Below are positions 1 through 9,629 of a stretch of 64,000 nt of DNA, piece by piece. Numbering within the stretch: position 1 is the first letter of the stretch; the number at the start of each line of letters is the position of its first letter. Source of the stretch: Dasyornis broadbenti (lineage: Eukaryota > Chordata > Aves > Passeriformes > Dasyornithidae); assembly GCA_013397935.1 (NCBI GenBank), contig VZRN01002990.1, forward strand, positions 224,246-288,245, written 5' to 3'. A program made the position numbers and the translations under genes. The notes under the pieces are model-generated. The model was not told the DNA's origin and did not search any database. It saw only the letters and a list, made by a program, of their open reading frames with translations.

Positions 1-442
1 ATGGAAGACAAAGGGACTCTGCATTTGTTGCAAGCTGTTTGTTTAATGCCCCATTCTTGGAGTTCCAGACTTAGAGGTGTGATTCTCAGTAATTCTGGTG
101 GTAGACAGGGGCTCCAAAACCCAGATTTCTCAACCGCTTAAGCACCTGCTTGAGTGTTTTCCTCCAGAGGCTGCAGAGCACTGAGTGTGGTTTAAGTGAC
201 TTGGTGAATCAGTTCTAAGTGGTTTTTTTTTTCTCCTCTTATAAAATGCTAAAGTTAAGTTTAATACCTCGTAGGCCTGCAGGTCTGATTTGATAAGTGT
301 TGACTGCCTCTTTTGGACCCCTGAAAGCACTTGGAATTAATTCTCAAAATCTGAAAGCGTTTCATAGCTCTGAGTTACGAAAGTCAAATGCTGTTAAATC
401 TCTTCTTCGATGCTGCTGGAGTTAGTTTAAAAAAAAAAAAAA

Positions 443-473
443 NNNNNNNNNNNNNNNNNNNNNNNNNNNNNNN
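443..473. other. Assembly gap (31 N)
   Basis: A run of N lies inside a poly-A tract (about 13 A before it and 4 A after). The true length is unknown. Homopolymer dropout is the likely cause. Confidence 0.97.
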
Positions 474-811
474 AAAAGGAGAAAAATAATGCCAGAGCTT
501 TGTTCTGCTGGAGAAATCATTGCTATTTATGTAGTTGGCTTTTTTCCCAAAGGTTAAGGTTGGAGGGAGAACGACGAGGGAAGGTTTGTCTTTCTTCCTT
601 CCCTTTTGGAAATTTTATTATCTGTATCACATCCAAGTGATGCTACACTTTGGTTTCGATGTCTAAATTAATACATGCAAAATGTGTGAAGGAAACAGTC
701 TCAGATCATTTGCAGTTTGAAAATTCCTACCTTTAATTAATCTAAACTGAAAGAGGCAGCCGAGTGCCAGATCTCAAAATGCAGGAAGATAAAAGAAAAT
801 CAAAACACCAG

Positions 812-904
812 AGCACCTGGAAGCTGTCCCTGCTCATGGCAGGGGGTTGGAATGAGGTGTTCTTTAAGGCCCTTTCTAACCCAAACCGTTCTGTGATTCT
901 GTGG
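812..904 (+). mobile_element. CR1 LINE 3'-end fragment
   Basis: It matches the terminal CR1 block in sense orientation: a degraded GTCCCTGCCCATGGCAGGG motif, then a TTTAAGGYCC...CCAACCCAAACC-like stretch and a TTCTGTGATTCTGTG tail. It is only about 90 bp long, so it is a severely 5'-truncated and diverged copy. Confidence 0.8.
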
Positions 905-2363
905 TTTTCTCAGTGAAATGGAAAACTCAACAAAATCTTATTTATTTTTGATCGCTGAGGTCCTTTACTCACCTTTTGCAACAGTTCCCGGCTGAGATGG
1001 GGAGATGGAATTGGTCCAGACATGTGTACCACAAGTCTGGAATGAGCAGGTCACTGCTTTTTGGATTCCTGTAGCTGCAGAGGAATGTTAAACCAGGAGA
1101 AGATTTACTCTTAATAAATTAGACCCTTAAATAGGAGAGGCTTTCTGTTCATAGTAAATTAATTTTAAAAGTTAAATAGTCTCAAGTCCCTCTCCAGTAG
1201 TGTCTGACATTGGTCTGTGATAAATCACAAATTCTGATTCATCTCCAAATGAGGCAAAAAAAAAGAGATATAAAAGCCAGATCTCCTATTCATCCTGCTT
1301 CTCTAATTTAAGTGGATTGATAGAAATTGGAGGGCCCTTGTAAGAAGGTTTTTTAATGTTTTGTTTCCCAGCAGATTGGATACCTCAGATGACAGGGTCC
1401 CGTATCAATTTTATTGTTTGTCCTGAAGTGTCCCATGCTCTTACCCTTGCAAAGGGAGCACTGAGGAATACACGGATCAGTTCACTCATTTTCCCCTTGT
1501 CATCCACTTCATCCTGCAGCTGCACTGTTCCTGGTTTTCCTCCTCCAAATGTGCTGTAAATGAGGTTGCCAAAAAGGCAAAGCCCCAATCACGCTTCATG
1601 CCGCTGCCACCCTTCTGCTGGGCTCCATCCTCCCAGCCCTTGGAGCAGCTTTGCCAGTCAGTTTTGGAGTCTTGAAATGTGGATTAAATGCCCTGAGGAC
1701 TGCTGGCTCCTCTCTGAGCTGGAATGAGCCATAGTTGTTGTGTGGAGAGCACATCAAGGGTGTTCTTGCTTTGTTCCTGCTGGGTTTGCTCATGCCCTCC
1801 CCAGCTTCCCTTCCAGAAGTTTTCTGGGATAGCAGGGAATCAGAAATGGATCCTTTAGCCCGTTTTTCTTGGCTTTTGGAAATCTTCGTGGTAAAATCTG
1901 TGGTCAGAGAAGGGGATGTGTAAGGGAGGGAAAACAGGGTGAACTGACGGGAGAGAAAAGTGACAGAAGTGGAAGAATAAGTACTGGAAATTGTGGGATT
2001 TCTTGATTTGGGAATGATAAATGGAAAGCATTGGATGCCCGTGACCTGTTAAGGGTTCGCTGGACTTGACAGGTGTGGGTTAAAAAAATCCTTCTCTTTT
2101 GGCTGCGCTGAAGGAGATGCTGGGCAGGTTTTGCCACTGGAAGAGCTCTGTTCCCACATTTCCTTCTGGTTTTTGCTGCCTGTAGGGCTCCCTCAGCCTG
2201 AGAAATGTTGTCTCATAATGAAATTGTCTTTGCTACCTGTGAACATTATTTTGTCTGAGATGGAGAACGCATCTCAGGGGCTTGGCATTTTTTGGTGCTT
2301 GCTGTGAATGAGGGAATCCACTGCAGATACCAGGGAGTGCTGAGGGATGGGTAGATGGATGGA

Positions 2364-2772
2364 ATGGATGGATGGATGGATGGATGGATGGATGGATGGA
2401 TGGATGGATGGATGGATGGATGGATGGATGGATGGATGGATGGATGGATGGATGGATGGATGGATGGATGGATGGATGGATGGATGGATGGATGGATGGA
2501 TGGATGGATGGATGGATGGATGGATGGATGGATGGATGGATGGATGGATGGATGGATGGATGGATGGATGGATGGATGGATGGATGGATGGATGGATGGA
2601 TGGATGGATGGATGGATGGATGGATGGATGGATGGATGGATGGATGGATGGATGGATGGATGGATGGATGGATGGATGGATGGATGGATGGATGGATGGA
2701 TGGATGGATGGATGGATGGATGGATGGATGGATGGATGGATGGATGGATGGATGGATGGACGGAAGGACGGA
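2364..2772. repeat. Tetranucleotide microsatellite (ATGG)n, about 99 perfect units
   Basis: From 2364 to 2760 the sequence is an uninterrupted tandem array of ATGG (397 bp). Imperfect units precede it (2345-2363) and a CGGA/AGGA-type degenerate edge follows (2761-2772). It lies in the ADGRB2 intron, directly 5' of a sense CR1 fragment. It is open in all frames (Trp-Met-Asp-Gly on +, His-Pro-Ser-Ile on -), and those reading frames are artefacts. Perfection over this length implies recent expansion and probable length polymorphism. The assembled length may also be wrong. Confidence 0.97.
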
Positions 2773-2927
2773 AGTTGATGTCCCATCCCTGGAAGTGTCC
2801 AAGGCCAGGCTGGACAGAGTTCTGAGCAACTTATCGTAGTGGAAGGTGTCCTTGCCCATGACAGAGGGATTGGAGCTAAATTATTTTTAAAGTCCCTTCC
2901 AACCCAAACCATTCCATGATTTTATGA
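2773..2927 (+). mobile_element. CR1 LINE 3'-end fragment next to the ATGG array
   Basis: Sense CR1 3' block: CCCATCCCTGGAAGTGTCC, an AGGCCAGGCTGGACAG stretch, GTGGAAGGTGTCC, then CCCTTCCAACCCAAACCATT and a short ATGATT tail. Its 5' edge coincides with the end of the tetranucleotide array, so the array may have grown from GGATGG-rich CR1 sequence or from the insertion site. Confidence 0.9.
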
Positions 2928-3440
2928 ATTCCTGCCAAGCAGCACATTGGAAATCTGGACTCTCAGGCTCTGACCAATGGGAAGAGACTGGCCCAAGACT
3001 AAAACCCTGACACAGCGTATTTTTCCAGGCACCCCACCCAAGAGGCAACGTGAGGGAGTCCTTGTGACCCTTATCATCATCATCCCTCCTAAATCCTTAG
3101 GAATTCACGTGTCAAATCTCCCATCTAAGGGTTTTGCCCTTTTTCTTGGCTCAATATCCTTTTAGGGAGTCTTAGCTGTTAGTTTTTCTGCCCGTATTGT
3201 AATTCCAGCACTAATGGGAATCAAGGCTTCCATGCATGGCTGGTTTTAGGAAGGAGGCTGTTCTTCAGGAGCAGGTTGTCCTCATGGCTCAAGGAATTTG
3301 AAACCATATCCTTACCTGGGGGCAATACCTGGACCCTGCAAGTCCTTTCTGGACTGTCAGAGAACACCTTCATTTAGTAAAGGTGAACAGTGAAGCAGCC
3401 TGGTCACAGCTGCCTCATCACCTGCCTGTCTCACGTGCCA

Positions 3441-3552
3441 TAAAATCATTGCATAATGGTTTGGGTTGGAAGGGACCCTAAAGTTCATCTCATTCCAACC
3501 TCCCCACCATGAACAGGGACACTTTCCACCAGATCAGGCTGCTCAGGGCAAT
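3441..3552 (-). mobile_element. CR1 LINE 3'-end fragment, antisense
   Basis: On + it reads the reverse complement of the CR1 tail: AATGGTTTGGGTTGGAAGGG, then CATCTCATTCCAACC and a CAGGGACACTTTCCACC motif. It is short and diverged. Confidence 0.88.
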
Positions 3553-3825
3553 TTAGAGGCATTTGATTTCCTGTTCTCCCTTAATTACAGGATTTACATT
3601 GCAGCTACTGGGAGTAGAATCATCTTTTTGGGGAAAATAAAAATCATTTCAGGTGTTTCTTTTTTGCCTGTGCATGGGAAGAGCAAGCAGAGTTCCCCTT
3701 CTTTTCTAGTTACAGGTTTCCTGTCTTGGTTATACAGGCATTGAGTTAAAGGAATTTCGTCTAAAAGTGTCCCTAAAACTGGGACAACACTCTTGCTTAT
3801 ATGAGGAATGTTGTTTAAGTGTTTA

Positions 3826-3968
3826 AAAAGGGTTTAAGGCCAGGTTGGATGGAGCTCTGAACAACCTGGTCTAGTGAAAAGTGTCCCTGCCCGTGGCAGT
3901 GGGGTGGCATTAGATGATTTATAAAGTCCCTTCCAGCCCAAACCATTCCATGATTCTGTAATTCTGTG
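3826..3968 (+). mobile_element. CR1 LINE 3'-end fragment
   Basis: Sense CR1 3' block with AAGGCCAGGTTGGATGGAGC, CAACCTGGTCTAGTG, CCCTGCCCGTGGCAG and CCTTCCAGCCCAAACCATTC, ending in a TGATTCTGTAATTCTGTG tail. Confidence 0.9.
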
Positions 3969-4565
3969 AATACAAGTCAGAGGAGCAGTAAGGCACAGAG
4001 AATGAATAAAGCACATCCCTGTACTGTGATTTTCCTGCAGCAGAACCTCTGGTGTATAAAGAGCCACCCATCCATTATGTGTTGAGTCCAGCGTCCAATT
4101 CCCTTTCCAGAGCTCCTCTCCAGGAGCTGTTTCTGAATTATAAAGTGATTTTTCCTTCTGCTGCTTCTTGAACTCAGGTTGCTGCTGCTCTGTCAGGGTT
4201 GAGTAATGAAAAGCATCGATCACTTTGCCCTTTCTAATGGCCCTTTACATTTTTATTGGCATGTCCTGTGTGTCCCCCTGCACTCACCTTTTCTCAGGGT
4301 GCAGGACTCTTCATCTTTCTTCATGCAGATCTTTGTCTCCACACCCATTCTTTTTGCTCTCTCCATTGCTTTCCTCTAAGCACAATCCCTTTTTTCTGCT
4401 TCTTTCGCAAAGATCAAGACTCTCAAGGCTGCCAGCTAAGTGAAAGGGCAAAACCACAGCTGGATTTTGTCGTTTTGGCCAAATCCTTTCTGCCAGGGCA
4501 GGGTCTGCTGTGTGCTTTCTCAAGGCTGAGTGTTCCCTGCGCTAGATCCCATGTTCTAGACCACA

Positions 4566-4953
4566 TTAGGAGTGGCTGAAGGACCTGGGATTGTTTATCC
4601 TGGGGAAAAGGAGGATTGGGAGAACCTTATCCTGCCTGGAACTCCCTGAAAGGAGGTTGGAGCCAGATTAGAGTTGGTCTCTTCTCCTATCAAGCGATAG
4701 AACGAAAGGAAATGGCCTCAAGTTGCACCAGCGGAGGTTCAGGTTAGATACTGGGGAAAATTCCTTCACTGGAAGGATGATGAGGCATTGGAACAGCTGC
4801 CCAGGGAAGTGATGGAGTCCCCGTGCCTGGAGGGATTTAAAAGCCATGAAGATGTGGCACTCGGGGACATGGCTTAGTGCTCAGCTTGGCAGTGGTGGGA
4901 CAAGACTGGGCTCAATCTCAGAGGTTTTTTCCAACCTTAATTACGCTGTGATA
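4566..4953 (+). mobile_element. CR1 LINE 3' end, about 390 bp, 'GATGTGGCACT' subtype
   Basis: A longer sense CR1 fragment. It has the GGTTCAGGTTAGATACTGGG motif, a GAACAGCTGCCCAGGGAAGT motif, the GATGTGGCACTCGGGGACAT motif typical of one CR1 3' subtype, and a terminal TTTTCCAACCTTAATTACG-like block. It differs from the CCTGCCCATGGCAGG subtype found elsewhere in the window, so at least two CR1 lineages were active. Confidence 0.88.
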
Positions 4954-7900
4954 AAGCTGAGGGCAGTTGCCATGGTGTGGCCATGCTCTCACATGACCTT
5001 GCAGTGAAATCTGATTGCACTGTGCTGTGCCATATCCCAAATTATCCCATTTCCTCTGCACCACAGCTGTGGTGGCAAGGAACAAGGTGACACCGTGGCT
5101 GTCCTGCTGAGTGACACCGGCATCTCAGGGACACCACACAGCAAACCAGGATCCTGCTTCCGGAACACCCCGTAATGATCTTCCCTGGATGCTGCTGTCA
5201 CTCATCCTGAGGGCTGTCATGTATGGGATAAATAAGAGGATCTGCCAGCTGATTCCTTTGTCCCAAGCAATAAAAACCATGGATTTATTGATCATAGCTA
5301 ATCCATGAGGAAAAGCCATTATCTGGTCCCAATGTCATAGCATAAGAAATCACCATTTTTTATCACACCACGTGATAAACACCCTAAGGTGATATTTCTT
5401 AGGTCCTGAAAGTTATTCTGGAATCTTTTAAGGATTCACTCTACCTCCTAAAAAATAGGTGGAAGTGTGGCAGAAGTGTGAGTCCCACTATGAAGTCAGC
5501 TCACAGCAAGAAGAATTAAGGGCAGTCTCACAGAAAACCCACTCATCTTCCCATGAATTTTCACCTGGAATTTCAGTCTTTACCTGAATTCTTTAATGGA
5601 GCTTTCATTTTGTACTTTAATATTTCAAAAATCTAAGCAGAGCCCTGCAAGTGAAATTAGAGTAAGTTCCATTTCCTGTGACCTGTTGCCACCTGCTGCC
5701 TGAGAATAAAGACGATGCATTTAAGTGGCAAGCAGCATTTCCATCAATTTTGTAAGGGATGAATGTTGTTGAGAACTGGAAGGTGAATCACAAAGAGAGC
5801 AGAACCCTTAGCTGGTGTAAGTCAGCACAACTTGGGAAAATCCTGATTTGCTCCGGCTGAGTGCGTGGTCATCAGCTGAGCTGGAAGGGCGGATGATGTT
5901 TTCATCACCTCCTTGGAAGGGCAGAGCAAATTGACTCCAACAATTCCTTCCTGAAACAGGCTTTGAAGCCAGTGGACTCAAATCAGACCATTTGCTGAAG
6001 AGAAATGTCATTTATGTATAATTTACCTTCTCAACAGCATCGCTTGCAACCCCAAATCCACATCTAAATCTTGGATCCAGATCCCGATCATTGTCTTCGT
6101 GAGTTTGCAGCTCTTTTCAGGAATGGAAAACCCACCCAGATTTAGATGCTTGGTTCAGACCCGTTCTCAGGTGTGGTTGCCAGGTTTCCTGTCGCACACT
6201 GGTGGCCGTCACATCCACAGAATGTGTGTACCAAGAGTGTTCTGCAAGACCAGATAATTCCAGGAAGCAGAGTTGTCTGGGATGGTCGTTTTCCAGCAGC
6301 TTTTATTGAATTTGATGGTTTCCCCTTGCTGCTGGAAATTCTTCTTCTACCAAGCCAAGTTGTGTTTGCTGATACTTGCATGGAAGACACATCTAGAGAG
6401 GTTCCTTATCAACCAAATCTTATCTTTCCAATCAGCTTTTCTGCCTCTCTGATTTTTTTTTTTTCCCTGCACTTGCTGCTTAGCCAGGTTTTTGAATGCA
6501 CCACCACAAACGACAGCAAAGAGATATTTCAGTATAATGAGGCAGATTTCGGAGAATTGGAATAAGTAACTTCTGGTTAGGAGTCGTTTGGTTGAGGGCT
6601 GTCTGCTGGGTTTTTTGGGTATTTTTTAATAGTACTTTGAAATTGTAGTTCATATTGGGCATTAAAGAACAGTGTTTGCCGTCCTCTGTAAAATTGCAAG
6701 GTATCAGATTATGTCATGGCCTTTACCTTACAAGGAGGTTTCATAATGCTTCTTCTAATTAAAAAAAAAAAAAATTCCATTTCCCTGCTCCCTTAGGTAA
6801 ATTACATTCCTTAATTGTACCACTAAGGAGCACATCCGAGTGTGGACAGGTTGTAGGAATATTTGCGATCAGAGTCTCATTCTGCCTGTGAAAATGAACT
6901 GTCACTTCAGCGTGTGGTCATTGCAGAACTGCTGTAACAATCCTTGAAAAGCTCTAAATGAAGCCAGGGCGTTCTTTCCTGCAGTCCAAACCTGTATCCA
7001 AGCTCCACCTGTGTTCAGGTAAATCTCTCAGAGGTCTGTGAGATAACCAGCAAGTAAACATTAATGATCGTAGATCAGGAAATGGTCAGCAGGTCCCATG
7101 TAAGTACTGCAAACCGTGTGTCATGGTATCTGTCCTGTAATTCCCTGTCTCACCTGTATTTGTTCGTATTTGGAGGTTTTCTTGTAGCTCCACTTGTTAT
7201 TCAAGGTCTGCTTTGTTAAGGAAAAGCCCACAGAGAAATTCTCCTCATATTCTTGGTGCACCAGTGCTGCCAAGTATATGGGATGAGTGACAGCTTAAAA
7301 TCTCCCTAGTCAGCTGTTAAAATTGTTTCGGATTTTTTGGTTTTTTTTGGTTGGAGAGATGGATGCCTAAAGAGTCCCTGGGAAAAGAGCTGCTTTCGCC
7401 TCTGCAGGGCCATCATTCACAGCCAAAGCGGAGATTCCTGGGGCAGCACTTGCATCACAGAAAACCGCTTTGTCCGGTTTTCTGCCTTGTGAATGGAGAT
7501 GTGGCTTGCATCTCAAGTTAATGTCCACCCAAGGATAAACTTACTTACAATAATGGTCAAAAATGGAACAAAAAAGCATTTTTTACAAAACATCAGCTGG
7601 GGAGATCGCACAAGAAAACGGAAAATTTTCTGACCACAGGGAAATTAGGTCAGGATTTCGTTCTCAGTGCCGTAGGGACCATCAGCTGCAGAGTGAAGGA
7701 GCAATCCAAATATTCCCGTCTGCACATCAGCTCTTTGCTTGTCCGTTTTGGTCACTTGAAAGCGTGACACGTCCCAGTGTTGGTGTCTTCCATGTGCTGT
7801 GGAAGTCCAAGTGTCTGTGACCCGAGTACCGACAGCCATCGTGACAGACCAGTCTCTGCTGCAACTGTTCCCCTTCCCCCTGGCAACCTGCAGTGATTGT

Positions 7901-8234
7901 ATTTTGTCTCCTTCCCTCGGGAAAAGCCGTGGTGGTGGAGTAGGGGCGGAGTGGGAAGGGTGTGGAAGGGGCAGGGAGGGATCTGCATCCTTCCTCCCCA
8001 CCTCCAGTTTTCTGCATGACTGCACCATCGGGAACTTGTCCCTCCTGTTTGGGTAGCGTGAGTGTGCAAAGCCTCTTCCTGCTTCCCTGGGAGAGGGGCT
8101 CAGGAAACGTCTCCCACCCGGAGATGTTGGCTGGAGGAATCTTCTGCAGCCCAGTGGGATCAGGAGGATGAATTAGAATCCCACCTGGATGTGGGTGAGG
8201 TGGAGCTGAGCTCTTTTTCCCTCTCCCTTGACAG

Positions 8235-8406
8235 GGCATCCCTGTGGAGCTCCTGCGTGGTGCTGCCTCTGCTGGCTCTCACCTGGATGTCCGCAGTCCT
8301 GGCCATCACCGACCGGCGCTCGGCGCTTTTCCAGATCCTCTTTGCCGTCTTTGACTCCTTGGAGGGATTTGTCATCGTCATGGTCCATTGCATCCTCAGG
8401 CGGGAG
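8235..8406 (+). CDS. ADGRB2: ADGRB2 exon: TM6, third extracellular loop and TM7
   Basis: Adhesion GPCR of the brain-specific angiogenesis inhibitor family, in the plasma membrane. The exon follows CTCTCCCTTGACAG. Its first base completes a Gly codon (phase 2) and 57 full codons follow. Residues 3-25 form TM6, with the family-typical LTWMSAVLA stretch. A short TDRRSALF loop follows, and residues 33-54 form TM7 with the FDSLEGFVIVMVHC segment. The exon ends on Arg-Arg-Glu just inside the membrane, before GTGAGA at 8407. This 7TM end is shared closely by BAI1-3, so the paralogue assignment rests mainly on the downstream exons. Reading on into the intron meets TGA at 8434-8436 after nine extra residues, so retention would remove the tail. 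Confidence 0.97.
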
Positions 8407-9533
8407 GTGAGAGGGACGAGGCGTTATCTTTTATGAAGTCAACGTATTTCCCGTTAAAAAATCACCTCAAAAAGTCCAACCAGCCTGGTAACTTCTCGAA
8501 CCCTACAAACTTCTGCCTCTGGGGAGGTGATGACCACAGAAATGACTGCAACATTTTCAGTCGGACGGAAGGAGTCAGAGTGGAATTTGGTGGGCAGTCT
8601 TAGATGGGAAAACATGTCAGGCTTTGCTTGTTTAGCGCCAAAATTCACATTTTCAGAATGTTTGCACCCCACCTCCAAAAAGGCAACATTAAAGAAGTAA
8701 TTTGCATTAAAGATGCACTGAGGTTTAGAGGATGAAATCTGTGCTGGCATTAACACCTTGATATTCCAGCTAGGAAGTACAGCCAGCAATAATCAGGCAA
8801 GGAAATTGAGGAAATTCTCTTCAGCCTCCCTGTAGAGATTTAAAATGGTGAATTATATCAGGGAAGAAAAGGATGAATCTTTTATGTTTCTTTCATTCTT
8901 TTCATCCTACTGAGTGGAGAGACTATTAATAACAGAGACAGGAAGGGGCTCTTTTTTTCAATATGCATTTTATCTTCTTACAGTTCCTTTAAATTAAGTA
9001 AAACAGATTAATTTCTTATGTCAGGCCAATGAAATCAATGGAATTACACCACTGGCTTGGCTGAGACTCCTTCCACTAATTGCATTATGAATATGAGCCT
9101 GCATTTAACTCCCATTGCAGTCACTGGGATTTTTTTTTTTTCCCCCCAATTATTTCAGTGAATTTGGGGCCAGATTTATGTTACAGGGTCATAATCAGAC
9201 TTTGTAGACACCAATACAATGATTAATGCAAGAGCATCCATTGCCAACATATCGCAAGCTGCAAAATAAATGACGTTTTTATTCCTGACTGCATAAATCA
9301 AGCAAATAAAAGCAACCTGCGCAGTGACCCAGGGCTGCCGGGAAACCTTTGAGTTGCTCTTCGGTGTGTGAAATATGTAACACATAAACCACGTGAAAGA
9401 AATGCCTGGGTGCTGCCAAAACAGGGTCCGTGTTCTCCTGGTCTAACAAGGACTGTTTTTAGTTTTTATTTCGGCAGAATTTAATGTGATTTGCTCTGCC
9501 TGCCTCTGACCTTTTGCCAATGTGTTGCTGCAG
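8407..9533 (+). other. ADGRB2: ADGRB2 intron
   Basis: Phase-0 intron, GTGAGA to TTGCTGCAG. No CR1 of recognisable type is present. Positions 9000-9185 resemble a very old amniote repeat or conserved non-coding element, listed separately. The stretch from 9186 to about 9390 is also repeat-free and AT-rich. No further exon is seen. Confidence 0.95.
9000..9185. repeat. Possible ancient amniote repeat or conserved element
   Basis: The segment contains AATGAAATCAATGGAATTAC and CTCCCATTGCAGTCACTGGG, then a GAATTTGGGGCCAGATTTA stretch. These phrases recall old interspersed repeats that are common in reptiles and turtles and rare in birds, with cores such as 'tcaatggaattacacc' and 'ttggcccagattt'. 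The family cannot be named without a library search. It could instead be unique conserved sequence. Confidence 0.4.
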
Positions 9534-9629
9534 GTCCAGGATGCTGTGAAATGCCGGGTTGTGGATCGTCAGGAAGAAGGGAATGGAGACTCAGGGGGGT
9601 CATTTCAGAACGGACACGCTCAGCTAATG
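9534..9629 (+). CDS. ADGRB2: ADGRB2 exon: juxtamembrane cytoplasmic tail
   Basis: A 96-bp exon of exactly 32 codons, phase 0 at both ends, between TGTTGCTGCAG and GTAGGA. It starts Val-Gln-Asp-Ala-Val-Lys-Cys right after TM7 and continues through an acidic, Gly/Ser-rich stretch (QEEGNGDSGGSF) to Asn-Gly-His-Ala-Gln-Leu-Met. It is the proximal intracellular tail of a BAI receptor. Because both phases are 0, skipping it would keep the frame and shorten the tail by 32 residues. Nothing in the sequence shows that this happens. Confidence 0.97.

Larger units (their letters stand above)
1..8234 (+). other. ADGRB2: ADGRB2 intron (3' portion), upstream of the TM6-TM7 exon
   Basis: This stretch has no exon that I can support. 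It ends in a polypyrimidine tract and the AG at 8233-8234. The next exon begins with the third base of a glycine codon, so an exon carrying TM5 and the third intracellular loop must lie upstream. I searched here for the expected segment (a basic KLKERAG-like end followed by GT) and did not find it, so the intron probably starts before base 1 and exceeds 8.2 kb. It holds an assembly gap, five CR1 fragments and the large ATGG array. The rest is unremarkable, non-repetitive sequence. Calling it intron is an inference from the downstream exon chain. Confidence 0.8.

Noticed and set aside
2233..2912. Long open frames on both strands (Trp-Met-Asp-Gly and His-Pro-Ser-Ile repeats)
   Set aside because: They are translations of the ATGG microsatellite. 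A 4-bp unit with no stop codon stays open in every frame.
6146..6565. 139-codon open frame in the first intron
   Set aside because: It has no recognisable domain, and its T-rich hydrophobic part comes from an intronic poly-T. It is probably chance.
8062..8234. Extension of the TM6-TM7 reading frame upstream of 8235
   Set aside because: A clear acceptor ends at 8234. The upstream residues do not match the BAI third intracellular loop.
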